Below, piece by piece: positions 27,541-37,236 of a stretch of DNA of 64,000 bases; within the stretch, counting starts at the first letter, position 1; each line of letters begins with the position of its first letter. The DNA comes from Treponema sp. (GTDB lineage: Bacteria > Spirochaetota > Spirochaetia > Treponematales > Breznakiellaceae): NCBI GenBank assembly GCA_009781635.1, contig WQXU01000007.1, positions 1 through 64,000 on the forward strand. Direction: 5' to 3'. A program made the translations under genes and the position numbers. A model generated the notes under the pieces. It searched no databases and had not been told where the DNA came from. It saw only the letters and a list, made by a program, of their open reading frames with translations.

Positions 27541-27657
27541 TATATTGATTTATTATGCGCATGAAAAGGTGTCTCTTTAAGTTTATCCTCTTGCCAAAAA
27601 TTGATTGTATCTGTCATAATAAAAATAATTAATTTTAATTTTTTACGGAGGAAAAAA

Positions 27658-28770
27658 ATGAAGAAAATTACAGCTATTCTATTAGTCCTTGTACTTGCTT
27701 CCTTAATGGTAGTAAGCTGCGGCGGCAGCGGTGCAACATTGATTGGTATTGCCATGCCGGAAACCCACGTATTACGCTGGGTAAAAGATGGTAATTCACT
27801 CAAGGAAGAAGCTGAAAACCTCGGATATCGCGCAGAACTGCAGTTCGGCGATGCAAATCAGGGCACACAGAATCAGCAAATTCAGAGCTTCCTTACCCAG
27901 GGAGCAAAAGCGCTTATCGTTGGTTGTATCAATGACGGCGTAGCTCCGGTTATTGCAGAGGCCGGACGTGAAGGCGTAGTAGTCATTGCCTATGACCGTA
28001 TCATTCCCAATTCAGGCGATTATGATTATTACATCACCTTTAACAATTTCAAGGTTGGTGTTCTCCAGGCAGAAAGCATTGTAGCAGGCCTGAATCTCAG
28101 AGCCGCTTCAGCAGCAGCGCCGAAATACATCACATTGTTTGCGGGCTCTCCCACAGACGGCAATGCGTTCTTCTTCTTTGACGGCGCAATGAGCGTATTG
28201 AATCCCTTCATCGACAACGGATCACTTGTTGTTGTAGGCCCCTATCCCAAAACATCCGCTGACAGGGCAAACTTCCAGAGAATTGCAACAGAAAACTGGC
28301 AGGCTCCTATCGCCAAGACCCGCATGGAAAACCTTCTTAGCAACGATGCACGCAACTACACTTTAGATGCAGTACTGGCCCCCAATGATACATTGGCCCG
28401 CGCCATCATCGAAGCGTTAAAAGCCGATGCTAAATACCGCGGCAACCTGCCTGTAGTAACCGGCCAGGATGCGGAATTTGCATCAGCATTATCAATCAAA
28501 AACGGCGAGCAGTACAGCACAGTGTTTAAAGACACAGCAAAACTTGCAGAAGCCGCAGTCATTCTTGCTGATCAGGCTCTTAAAGGCCAGCCCATCAATA
28601 TCCCCGGCGCAGTTCTTGCCTCCGGCGATCTCAGGGAAATCGGCAACACAGGCGTAAAATATGTTCAGGCATTCCTTTTAGATCCAATTCTTATTACAAG
28701 AGACAATCTCGATGTACCGGTAGAAGCAGGATTTTATGAAAGACATGAAGGCGTTCAGTTGTTGAATTAG
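27658..28770 (+). CDS. chvE: Sugar ABC transporter substrate-binding lipoprotein, ChvE-like
   Basis: A 370-residue periplasmic binding protein of the ribose/galactose family (Peripla_BP_4). The start at 27658 has a strong GGAGG; the track start is too early. A lipobox (VVSC) ends the signal peptide. LIGIAMPETHVLRWVKDG and AGREGVVVIAYDR are typical of ChvE/multiple-monosaccharide binders, pointing to aldoses such as galactose, glucose, xylose or arabinose. It is the first gene of a three-gene transporter operon; a stem-loop after it probably raises its expression relative to the membrane parts. Confidence 0.92.
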   Translation: MKKITAILLVLVLASLMVVSCGGSGATLIGIAMPETHVLRWVKDGNSLKEEAENLGYRAELQFGDANQGTQNQQIQSFLTQGAKALIVGCINDGVAPVIAEAGREGVVVIAYDRIIPNSGDYDYYITFNNFKVGVLQAESIVAGLNLRAASAAAPKYITLFAGSPTDGNAFFFFDGAMSVLNPFIDNGSLVVVGPYPKTSADRANFQRIATENWQAPIAKTRMENLLSNDARNYTLDAVLAPNDTLARAIIEALKADAKYRGNLPVVTGQDAEFASALSIKNGEQYSTVFKDTAKLAEAAVILADQALKGQPINIPGAVLASGDLREIGNTGVKYVQAFLLDPILITRDNLDVPVEAGFYERHEGVQLLN

Positions 28771-28782
28771 TTTGATTTATTG

Positions 28783-28815
28783 CCCGGCTGTCCTTTGCAG
28801 CCGGGTATTTTTTAT
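28783..28815 (+). terminator. Intra-operon stem-loop between chvE and gguA
   Basis: A perfect 8-bp stem CCCGGCTG/CAGCCGGG is followed by TATTTTTTATTT. The position suggests partial termination or 3'-end protection, keeping the binding protein in excess. Confidence 0.8.
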
Positions 28816-28842
28816 TTAAAAAACCTCTGCTCCGGAGGATTT

Positions 28843-30366
28843 ATGAGCGAATACATACTTGATATTGAAAATCTGACAAAGGAATTCCCGGGTGTAAGGG
28901 CTCTTGAAAATGTAAGTTTAAAAATTAAAAAAGGCGAAATCCATTCTTTATGCGGAGAGAACGGCGCAGGAAAATCAACATTGATGAGCTGTATCTCCGG
29001 CGTTTATCCAAGAAACAGTTACGAAGGCAAGGTATTATACAAGGGACGCGAAACAAATTATAACAGCGTCAAGGACAGCGAAAACGAAGGTCTTGCCATT
29101 ATCCATCAGGAGCTGGCGCTCAGCCCCTATCTGTCAATTTATGAAAATATTTTCCTTGGCCACATGGAAACCAAATTTGGAATAATTAACTGGAATAAAT
29201 ATATAAAAGAATCAAAGAAGTATCTTGATATTGTCGGCCTTAATGAAGCGCCGCAAACTGTCGTAAGTAAACTTGGCGTGGGAAAACAGCAATTGGTGGA
29301 AATTGCCCGCGCCTTGTCAAAAAAAACAGAGCTGCTCATTCTTGATGAACCTACATCGTCCCTTAATGATGATGAGAGTGAAAAGCTGCTCGATCTGATA
29401 ATTGAATTTAAAAACCAGGGTATTACCTCGGTTATAATTTCACATAAATTAAATGAAGTGCTGAAAGTTGCAGATACTGTAACCATTCTTCGTGACGGTA
29501 AATCCATCAGCACCTATGATGTAAAAAATGACAAGCTGACAGAAGAAATGATAATCAAGGACATGGTAGGGCGCGATTTAACACAGCGTTTCCCGGAGAG
29601 AAAATCATCGCCCGGCGAAACTGTAATGGAAGTAAAAAACTGGACTGTTTATCACCCGGACTATCATTCTATAAAAGTTGTGGATAATATATCTTTTCAC
29701 TTGCGCAAAGGCGAAATACTTGCATTCTGCGGCCCTATGGGTGCAGGACGCACTGAATTAATGATGAGCCTTTTCGGAAACTCTTATGGTTTTAAGAGTG
29801 AGGGAGATTTGTTTATAAACGGAAAAGCGTACAAGTTTAATAGTCCGCATGCCGCTATAGCTTCAGGGCTTGGTTATATTTCCGAAGACCGCAAAAGTCT
29901 TGGGCTTGTCTTAATTCAGGATATAAAAACCAATATTGCATATTCAAGTCTTGGCAGAATTTCCAAATACGGAATTGTAAACAGCCAAAAAGAAATAACA
30001 GAAGCGGAACATTACAGAAATGAATTAAAAATAAGAACTCCTTCCATTAATCAGATTGTCCGTAACCTTTCAGGCGGAAATCAGCAGAAGGTTGTTGTAA
30101 GCAAGTCATTGATGGCAGATCCCGACATATTGATAGTAGATGAGCCGACCCGCGGTATTGATGTAGGCGCTAAAACGGAAATCTACGGAATTATGAACGA
30201 CATGATTGCAAACGGAAAAAGCATTATTATGATTAGCTCAGAACTTCCGGAAGCGCTTGGCATGGCGGACAGGATATATGTTATGAACGAAGGAAAAATA
30301 AAAGGGGAGCTTGCAAAAGAAGAAGCTACCCAGGAAAAAATAATGCATCTTGCGTTAGTTGGATAA
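28843..30366 (+). CDS. gguA: Sugar ABC transporter double-ATPase subunit, GguA/MglA-like
   Basis: A 508-residue fused ATPase from ATG 28843 (GGAGG site). Domain 1 has Walker A GENGAGKST and the atypical signature LGVGKQQLVEIARA. Domain 2 has a degenerate Walker A (GPMGAGRTE) with a normal LSGGNQQK signature, the usual asymmetry in the ribose/galactose subfamily. It energises the ChvE/GguB importer. Confidence 0.94.
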   Translation: MSEYILDIENLTKEFPGVRALENVSLKIKKGEIHSLCGENGAGKSTLMSCISGVYPRNSYEGKVLYKGRETNYNSVKDSENEGLAIIHQELALSPYLSIYENIFLGHMETKFGIINWNKYIKESKKYLDIVGLNEAPQTVVSKLGVGKQQLVEIARALSKKTELLILDEPTSSLNDDESEKLLDLIIEFKNQGITSVIISHKLNEVLKVADTVTILRDGKSISTYDVKNDKLTEEMIIKDMVGRDLTQRFPERKSSPGETVMEVKNWTVYHPDYHSIKVVDNISFHLRKGEILAFCGPMGAGRTELMMSLFGNSYGFKSEGDLFINGKAYKFNSPHAAIASGLGYISEDRKSLGLVLIQDIKTNIAYSSLGRISKYGIVNSQKEITEAEHYRNELKIRTPSINQIVRNLSGGNQQKVVVSKSLMADPDILIVDEPTRGIDVGAKTEIYGIMNDMIANGKSIIMISSELPEALGMADRIYVMNEGKIKGELAKEEATQEKIMHLALVG

Positions 30367-30385
30367 GGTAATTAAGGAGAGATAA

Positions 30386-31582
30386 ATGAGCGATAAAGTT
30401 GTCCGGACAGCCGATATTAAAACCCTGATAAAAAACAATATCAGAAGTTATTCCATGATTATCATCCTGCTGCTGATTATGATAATTTTTGCTCCGCTGA
30501 CAAACGGCAGAAACTGGAGCGAAAGAAACTTTACAAACATCTTTTTCCAGTACAGTTATGTTTTAATTCTTGCAGTCGGTATGGTCATGGTCATTATCGT
30601 GCAGGGAATTGATCTTTCTGTCGGTTCTGTCTGCGCTTTTGTCGGCGCCTTAAGCATGTTCATTTACAATACCGGCATTGGAATGCCTGCTACGCTGATA
30701 CTTTCCCTTGCAATGGGTGTAGCTGTCGGCGCTTATCAGGGTGTGTGGATTGCCTACGGAAAAATGCCGGCTTTTATAGTAACCCTGTCCGGGATGCTTT
30801 TGTTCCGCGGCCTTACATACATTATTACAAATGTAAGTCCTGTAATCCCCACAGATAACGGATACTCGCTTCTTGCCACAGGAATCCTGGATGAAGTGAT
30901 GGGGCTTGAAAAAATCGGGCCGTACTTTCCCATGTCGTTTATTATTGCATTGTCTTTACTTATTATTTTCTTTTTAACAGAGTTTTCTGCGCGCAGAAAA
31001 AAAATTGAAAATGATTTTGAAGTAATACCCCTGTCTCTTTTTATTGTAAAGCTGGTACTTGTAAGCATTATAATGCTTGGCCTTGCAGAACGTTTTGCCC
31101 GTTTCCGGGGCCTTCCCATTGTAGCAATAGTTTTGGGTATTACCGTATTTGTTTTTAATTTTATTCTGAGCAACACGGTTCTTGGACGTTATATTTACGC
31201 AGTCGGAGGCAATCCCCGTTCGGCAAAATTATCGGGAATAAACTCGGAAATGGTTACGTTTATCGTCTTCTGTTTTATGGGCGGAATAACAGGTCTTGCA
31301 GCCGTTGTCTCTACAGGTTATATGAACAGCGCCCTTCCCCAGGCCGGCAACCTTTTTGAGCTTGATACGATTGCAGCGTGTTATATCGGCGGCGTCTCGG
31401 CAGGCGGCGGAATTGGCACTGTAATTGGCGTTATTGTAGGCGGCCTTGTAATGAGCTCCATCAACAATGGCATGTTATTGATGAACCTTGGCACTCACTA
31501 CCAGCATGTCGTAAAAGCTTTAATTCTGCTTCTTGCGGTTTTCTATGATGTATACACCCGCCGCAAAACAGGACTTGGATAA
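30386..31582 (+). CDS. gguB: Sugar ABC transporter permease, GguB-like
   Basis: A 398-residue polytopic membrane protein of the BPD_transp_2 (RbsC-like) family, with about 10 helices and the conserved GIDLSVGSVCAF segment near residue 70. The extra cytoplasmic stretch around residues 195-215 is typical of GguB/XylH rather than the shorter RbsC. GGAGA upstream supports the start; the gene ends the operon at a strong bidirectional terminator. Confidence 0.93.
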   Translation: MSDKVVRTADIKTLIKNNIRSYSMIIILLLIMIIFAPLTNGRNWSERNFTNIFFQYSYVLILAVGMVMVIIVQGIDLSVGSVCAFVGALSMFIYNTGIGMPATLILSLAMGVAVGAYQGVWIAYGKMPAFIVTLSGMLLFRGLTYIITNVSPVIPTDNGYSLLATGILDEVMGLEKIGPYFPMSFIIALSLLIIFFLTEFSARRKKIENDFEVIPLSLFIVKLVLVSIIMLGLAERFARFRGLPIVAIVLGITVFVFNFILSNTVLGRYIYAVGGNPRSAKLSGINSEMVTFIVFCFMGGITGLAAVVSTGYMNSALPQAGNLFELDTIAACYIGGVSAGGGIGTVIGVIVGGLVMSSINNGMLLMNLGTHYQHVVKALILLLAVFYDVYTRRKTGLG

Positions 31583-31590
31583 TTTTAAAA

Positions 31591-31619
31591 AGGCAGCCTT
31601 GTTCGGGCTGCTTTTTTTT
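31591..31619. terminator. Bidirectional terminator between gguB and the DUF4954 gene
   Basis: A GCAGCC/GGCTGC stem is flanked by T-runs in both directions (eight T on the plus strand, five on the minus strand). It serves the two convergent genes. Confidence 0.85.
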
Positions 31620-33825
31620 ATGTAATCCGGGCTTTTACCCTTTTTGTCATTTCTTTAAAAGCCTCTCCTTCTTTCTGAACAAGGCGGATAAATTGATTAT
31701 CTTCCGGTTTTCCAAGCACTTTTTCCAGTTCCGCCTTGTTGCGGAATGTAGAAGCCTTAAATGAGTTTTGATAATCCTTTGCCCTGCTGTCATAGATTTG
31801 CTTTTCTATCCAGATACGGATTTCACATCCTGCGGCAAGATCTTCTTTAAAAGCGCAGGCATCCGCCGTTCTTTTTGGTTCTCCAAGATATGCAAGAGTT
31901 GCCCAGGCATGACGGCTTTTATCAAGGGGGTATTGTTTATCCCAGCAATCATAAACACTGTGAATCTCATCCCAGTTTTTGTACATCCCTTCGCCGGTAT
32001 TTTTGCGAAGTTCATCCACGCGGAAAGAAGGAACAATCTGTCCGCCAATGTTTACCCAGTCCTTCACTCTTTCTTCCGTATCAAGTAATTTGCATAAATC
32101 ATTAAAACCAAGTTCCGGCTGCGAATCAAAATATTCCGCAATTGTTTTTACAGCGTAATAAAGCAGCATCTGCCTGTATGAAACAATTGCTTCATGCGGC
32201 TTTATTATCACCTGTCCTCTTTTGCTGTTTTCAAAATGATGGCAGGAAATTTTCCTTGCGCCTTTGTCCGCCTCCGTGTCTTGCGGTAAACCGCAATCAC
32301 AGCCGCCTGTTTCAATGAGCAGTCCGTTAATTAAAGATATGGCGGCGATAATTTCTTCTGCTGTATCCGGCGCAAGATAATCGTATTCTATTCTCTGCAC
32401 TTTTATTTTTCTCTTATCGCGGTTTTTTGATTTCCATGTGTTACGCTCAAGCGCGTAAAGATTGTGCATCCAAAAATATGCAGGCATGACTTCCAGCCTG
32501 TTTTTATAAACATTATTATTAACAAGCGAAAACGGCAGGGGGATGTTTAGTTCCGCCGGATACTCGCCCTTTGCAATAATTACAAACGATGAGAAAACGC
32601 TTGAGTGTTTAAGGCTTACTGCAAGTCCCGGCCAGAAACCTCTTTTTGCGCGTATTTCGCCGTCATTTGCGCGGCTGTTGTGATTGCTGCCTATTGTGGC
32701 TGCCGCCGCCATGTTTGACATTCCCTGAACAAGACTGGCTATTAAAAATGAATTATTGTGGTGTTGTTCATGCACAGGAAAAATTAAGTTATTGAGTATC
32801 TCACAGCATGACACTGTGGAGTTATCTCCCAGTACAGAATGAATCAGTCTTGCCCCGTACTTTAAATTACATTTCCTGCCCATTACAAAACGCACAGCCT
32901 TGGAACCGTAAAAAACATTACATGCGTAACCCACAATGCCGTTCACCATTTCCACACCCTCGCCTATCTGCGTCGGCTCATCTTCAGATGACAGGATTGT
33001 AATGTTTTTAAGTTTGTTTGCGCCTTTAATGTATGCGCATTCTCCCACTTTTGTATCTTTTATAATGGAACAGCTCTTTATAACACAGCCGTTACCTGCA
33101 ATTCCGTAGCTGCCCCGGAATGCGCCTGTCTGTCCGTTTGCCTCACAGGTGATATTTCCGTATTGATTCTGCGTAATCTCCGCCAGTTTATCAGTCAGAT
33201 TAGTATCATCACGGTAGGCTGCCCAAAGATATGCATCTGCCGCTATCATGCTCTCAAACGGCAGAATGGATCTTCCGCCGGCTTCGTTCATAACATCGAT
33301 CCAGACCCTCACTTCTTCGTCTTCACCGTCTTTAACCGCTCCGTTGCCGAATTTTGCGTGGTTTGTTGTTTGCATTTCATTTACTTCGGAGATTATGCAG
33401 TTGTTCCCGATAATATAATGAGAAATAAAAGCGCAACTCTGTATCGCCGTGTCATCGCCAATGTCACAGGAAATAATTGTGCTGCTGCGAATACCTGCGG
33501 GTATGCAAAAATCATGATGTTTCAGTAAAACATTCTGCAGAGAGCCAATTCGTACAAGACCGTAAAAGCTGGAATCGCGGATCAGAAGCGGTTCAAAAGG
33601 ATCGCAGACTAAAAAATTATCCCAGTTTGGGCAATGGTTTCTGTTTTTTTCAAGTATTTCAATTTCTTCTGATTTTAGTTTACGCCAATCACCCGGCTTT
33701 CTGTAAAAAAACTTCTGCTGCTGCGCATTTCTGATCCAGTATTCATCTGCGCCCTGCGGAAGATATAAGGCAGGAATAAAATCATAACCGTGGCGATCCA
33801 GCGGCAGAATATTCTTTGCTTTCAT
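31618..33825 (-). CDS. DUF4954 left-handed beta-helix protein
   Basis: A 735-residue protein with hexapeptide-type repeats across the first half (e.g. IGDDTAIQSC, IGNNCIISE, IGEGVEMVNG), forming a left-handed beta-helix as in sugar-nucleotide acyl- and nucleotidyl-transferases. It matches the DUF4954 family found in spirochaetes and Bacteroidetes. No nucleotidyltransferase signature is visible. A role in envelope or storage glycan metabolism is only a guess. No ribosome-binding site is present; a TATAAT box ends 7 nt before the ATG. Confidence 0.8.
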   Translation of the reverse strand: MKAKNILPLDRHGYDFIPALYLPQGADEYWIRNAQQQKFFYRKPGDWRKLKSEEIEILEKNRNHCPNWDNFLVCDPFEPLLIRDSSFYGLVRIGSLQNVLLKHHDFCIPAGIRSSTIISCDIGDDTAIQSCAFISHYIIGNNCIISEVNEMQTTNHAKFGNGAVKDGEDEEVRVWIDVMNEAGGRSILPFESMIAADAYLWAAYRDDTNLTDKLAEITQNQYGNITCEANGQTGAFRGSYGIAGNGCVIKSCSIIKDTKVGECAYIKGANKLKNITILSSEDEPTQIGEGVEMVNGIVGYACNVFYGSKAVRFVMGRKCNLKYGARLIHSVLGDNSTVSCCEILNNLIFPVHEQHHNNSFLIASLVQGMSNMAAAATIGSNHNSRANDGEIRAKRGFWPGLAVSLKHSSVFSSFVIIAKGEYPAELNIPLPFSLVNNNVYKNRLEVMPAYFWMHNLYALERNTWKSKNRDKRKIKVQRIEYDYLAPDTAEEIIAAISLINGLLIETGGCDCGLPQDTEADKGARKISCHHFENSKRGQVIIKPHEAIVSYRQMLLYYAVKTIAEYFDSQPELGFNDLCKLLDTEERVKDWVNIGGQIVPSFRVDELRKNTGEGMYKNWDEIHSVYDCWDKQYPLDKSRHAWATLAYLGEPKRTADACAFKEDLAAGCEIRIWIEKQIYDSRAKDYQNSFKASTFRNKAELEKVLGKPEDNQFIRLVQKEGEAFKEMTKRVKARIT

Positions 33826-33861
33826 GGCTTTTATTATAAAGTAAAATCAGGTGTCAGTCAC
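33826..33861 (-). promoter_or_regulatory. Predicted leaderless promoter of the DUF4954 gene
   Basis: Minus strand: GTGACT, 17 bp, perfect TATAAT (33838-33833), then 7 nt to the ATG. There is no Shine-Dalgarno sequence. Confidence 0.5.
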
Positions 33862-33994
33862 TACGCAGCACGGAGATCGTAAAAATCCCCCAAAACGACA
33901 TATAGAATTGCAGAACCAGAAAACCTTCAGCACATCTCAATAATCCTCAATCACTTAAATACCTTGTCATGAATTATCCCGCCATGTTTAATAA

Positions 33995-34513
33995 CCCCAA
34001 TGGCGATGCGGAACCATTAAAATCGGCACTAACAGTAGTTTTAATTCAACTTATACACTAACCGCCGCTGATGCAGGAAAAATTATAACTGTAGTTGTTA
34101 CCTGCTCGAATAATTCCGGCGATGTTACCAGCGCTCCGTTTGGTCCTATAATTAGCACACCTGCACCCATCTTCATAACTGTTACAAATATACCAAGCAG
34201 ATACATTGCTGGAATGCCCTTTTTAGACTCCTGGGATGGCGAAAATGCTTATTCTGATGCTACAGCTATACCTGGTACAACAGCAACATTTCAAATGTTT
34301 TGGATCTGGGGCCCAAATAGGGATTATACATTTAATAATCCGGGAACTTACGATGTAGTGATAGTACTTTACGATGGTTCACGTCAGTTCGAGTACATAG
34401 CTCCTGGCGGAAACATTACAGCAGGACAAAATTCTATACCGTTTTCGGTTTTCACAATTGGACCTTTGCTCTTACAGGTTTCACAAAAAGATGAATATCG
34501 TTTTATAATGTAA
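33995..34513 (+). pseudogene. Decayed 3' fragment of a surface protein gene
   Basis: The track ORF (34214-34513) is only the end of a longer open frame that runs back to a stop at 33992. Its upstream part reads STYTLTAADAGKIITVVVTC, the strand pattern of the surface Ig-like repeats common in treponemal lipoproteins. There is no start codon, signal peptide or ribosome-binding site, so this is a 5'-truncated remnant. The region between it and the DUF4954 gene holds nothing else recognisable. Confidence 0.6.
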
Positions 34514-34666
34514 ATTATCTTGTAACTCCGTATCCAGCAATGATATAATTGGTTTATAAATTATATATTGATTTTACATGACTGGGCGGAAGCCGCAAAT
34601 TTAAATTGAACGTCAGGATATTAAATCCTGTCTTTATAGATTATATTACACCAATAAGGATATATA

Positions 34667-36670
34667 ATGATGAAAAAATTATCACAATTTTTCATGCTTT
34701 CCATTTTAACTGCAATAATTACAATTTCATTAACAGGATGCGCCAGTTTAATGTTTGGCGTTAATATAAGAACGGATGCTAATATATCATCTGTACGGGC
34801 CGGCGGAACTATTAATTTAAGATCATCCGGACGGGATATAGTTTGGACGGTCAGTTCAACACCGGACGGCACAGGGATTGTAACAGACGGAACATTTATC
34901 AGTCAAAATGGATTGCTCACAGTATCTATTTATGAAACTGCGTTAAACCTCTATGTTATAGCAGCATCCAGAAGGGATGGTTTTTCAGATACAAGGCAAA
35001 TAAGGATTGTTACTGTAACAGGAGTGACCGTTAGTCCTGTAAATCAGGTAGTAGCGCTTGGCAGAACAGCCCAGTTCGGAGCGCAGGTCACAGGAACAAA
35101 TAATCCTGACCATGCCGTAACATGGAGAGTAGGTTCGAATGCTGCCGGTACTGGCTCTGTTATGCACGGTACTTCCATCAATGCTAATGGAACGCTGACG
35201 GTAGCTGTTAATGAACCATTAAGGACACTCTATGTTTTAGGTACATCCATTGTAGATCCATCAAAGTCCAATAGTGTTTCAGTTACTGTTGTTGTACCAA
35301 CTGTAACAAATGTGGTAGTTGGTCCTCCAAACCAGTCAATAAGAGCCGGCGGCAGACTTCAATTCCAGGCTTCTGTAATGGGAACTTATGATCCCGACCA
35401 GTCAGTAACATGGAGAGTAAGCTCAAATGCCTCAGGTACCGGAACTGTTACGCCAGGAACCAGTATCAATTCCAGCGGACTGCTTACAGTTGCCGGCAAT
35501 GAGTCTTTGCAGATTCTTTATGTCATTGCAACATCAATTTACGATCCTGCAAGATCCGGTGTTATTGCAGTATCGATAGTCATCCCGACTGTGCAGCATG
35601 TATCGGTAGGTCCTTTAAATCAAACAGTATCAGCCGGCAGCGTAATACAGTTTCGTGCATCGGTTACAGGCACAAACAATCCTGATCCTGCTGTTTTGTG
35701 GCGTGTTAGTTCAAACGCGAACGGCACAGGTGCCGTTACGGCAGGCACTGTAATTGACGGTAACGGAATACTTACAGTAGCAGCTAACGAAACGGCAAGA
35801 ACTCTCTTTATTTTTGCAACCTCTGCATTTGACCAGACAAAATCAGGCAGTGCTTTTGTAAATGTTCTTGTGCCTGCTCCTGCGCCGGAGCCTCCCGCAC
35901 CGCAGCCTGCGCCGTCTCCAAGGCCAACTCCCCCGCCGCAGCCTACTCCACGGCCGCCTGTACCAACGCCAACTCCGCCACCTGTACCGACGCCGCCACC
36001 AACGCCGACGCCGCCACCAACGCCGACGCCGCAGCCTACGCCGACTCCGCAGCCTACACCTACTCCGCCGCCACCTACACCAACGCCGCAGCCTACTCCA
36101 ACTCCGCCACCTGCGCCAACGCCGCAGCCTACTCCAACTCCGCCACCTGCGCCAACGCCGCAGCCTACACCGACGCCGCAGCCGACACCAACGCCGCCAC
36201 CTGCGCCAACGCCGCAGCCTACGCCGACTCCACAGCCTACACCGACGCCGCAGCCTACACCAACGCCGCAGCCTGTTCCTACGATAACCAGCGTAACGGT
36301 GAGTCCTTCAAGCCATACGACATTAACTAACAGAACCATTCAGTTCACTGCTTCGGTTGCCGGGACAAATAATCACAACAGTTCTGTAATATGGAGCGTA
36401 ACAGGAGCGTTTTCATCCAGGACCAGCATCAGCGCAAACGGCCTGCTTACAGTAGCGCCTAACGAATCTGCGACAACTCTGCGTGTCATAGCAACTTCTG
36501 CGGCGGATCCTTCCAAGACCGGTTCTGCAATTGTAACGATTCGTAATAACAACGAAAATCAGAATCAAAACCAGGGGAATCAAGGGAATCAAGGGAATCA
36601 AGGGAACCAAGGTAACCAGGGTAACCAAGGGAACCAGGGGAATCAAGGCAATCAAGGTCAGAACCGGTGA
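34667..36670 (+). CDS. Ig-repeat lipoprotein with a proline-rich stalk and GNQ-repeat tail
   Basis: A 667-residue predicted lipoprotein (lipobox LTGC). After the anchor come four Ig-like repeats of about 90 residues (to about 396), each with [10 protein letters not shown] and TSIN..G.LTV. A roughly 135-residue linker of PTP/PQPTPTP repeats (about 403-538) follows, then a fifth Ig repeat and a tail of ten or so GNQ triplets. The linker should extend as a polyproline stalk. The DNA of the linker and tail consists of short in-frame repeats, so copy-number slippage would change length without frameshift. AAGGA lies 6 nt before ATG 34667. Confidence 0.8.
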   Translation: MMKKLSQFFMLSILTAIITISLTGCASLMFGVNIRTDANISSVRAGGTINLRSSGRDIVWTVSSTPDGTGIVTDGTFISQNGLLTVSIYETALNLYVIAASRRDGFSDTRQIRIVTVTGVTVSPVNQVVALGRTAQFGAQVTGTNNPDHAVTWRVGSNAAGTGSVMHGTSINANGTLTVAVNEPLRTLYVLGTSIVDPSKSNSVSVTVVVPTVTNVVVGPPNQSIRAGGRLQFQASVMGTYDPDQSVTWRVSSNASGTGTVTPGTSINSSGLLTVAGNESLQILYVIATSIYDPARSGVIAVSIVIPTVQHVSVGPLNQTVSAGSVIQFRASVTGTNNPDPAVLWRVSSNANGTGAVTAGTVIDGNGILTVAANETARTLFIFATSAFDQTKSGSAFVNVLVPAPAPEPPAPQPAPSPRPTPPPQPTPRPPVPTPTPPPVPTPPPTPTPPPTPTPQPTPTPQPTPTPPPPTPTPQPTPTPPPAPTPQPTPTPPPAPTPQPTPTPQPTPTPPPAPTPQPTPTPQPTPTPQPTPTPQPVPTITSVTVSPSSHTTLTNRTIQFTASVAGTNNHNSSVIWSVTGAFSSRTSISANGLLTVAPNESATTLRVIATSAADPSKTGSAIVTIRNNNENQNQNQGNQGNQGNQGNQGNQGNQGNQGNQGNQGQNR

Positions 36671-36686
36671 CCGGCTTAAACTGACA

Positions 36687-37049
36687 TCAACCTGTTTCTC
36701 TTAACATATCGCTTGCAGCGATAACATCGCATCCTGTTCTGGATATATTCGGAATGATAGTATCTCCGATTCTTTTTCTTTCTGTAATTATCACTTTTGA
36801 CAATACACGGACTATTTTTTTTACTTTGTTCTTCGGAACTTCTCCGTTTGTTCTGACTGACAGAAATGGAGTATCCGGAAAAGCTGTTTTCATCATTATC
36901 ATAAGCGAGCGGGTAGGTGCTGTCAGCCCGTCTATTAAATGCTTTACGCCTTCATTGCATTTATTACCGGAAAAAACATATTTCCCTTCTATAACATTAA
37001 TTGTTACACGGCATTCCAAATCACAGTTGATACACGTTATCTGCTTCAT
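36687..37049 (-). CDS. DUF1667 CxxC protein
   Basis: A 120-residue protein starting KQITCINCDLEC, with paired Cys and a later GNKCNEG, matching DUF1667 (COG3862). In other bacteria this family is encoded beside a GlpA-type glycerol-3-phosphate dehydrogenase and a flavin oxidoreductase. Neither is present here, so it is an orphan. AAGGAG upstream supports the start. Confidence 0.8.
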   Translation of the reverse strand: MKQITCINCDLECRVTINVIEGKYVFSGNKCNEGVKHLIDGLTAPTRSLMIMMKTAFPDTPFLSVRTNGEVPKNKVKKIVRVLSKVIITERKRIGDTIIPNISRTGCDVIAASDMLRETG

Positions 37050-37236
37050 CTAAACTCCTTTTTACCGGAAAACCCGTTTCGCGGGAGATTATCGATTCCA
37101 AAAGCTGAAGATATATATCAAATATAATTATTTTTTTATATGCTTTGTAGTAAAATATTAATATTTATCGTATTTTATGTTTTGCTTAACAAACTGGCCG
37201 GCAGCGGAGATTGGATAACTTTTTTATACGCGTTGA

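Noticed and set aside
35620-36339. 239-codon minus-strand ORF rich in GVGVGCG
   Set aside because: It is the antisense shadow of the repetitive PTP-encoding stalk of the lipoprotein gene; it has no start signal and a low-complexity product.
36550-36660. Collagen-like domain from GNQ triplets
   Set aside because: The Gly periodicity fits, but the stretch is short and has no proline in the triplets, so a stable triple helix is unlikely.
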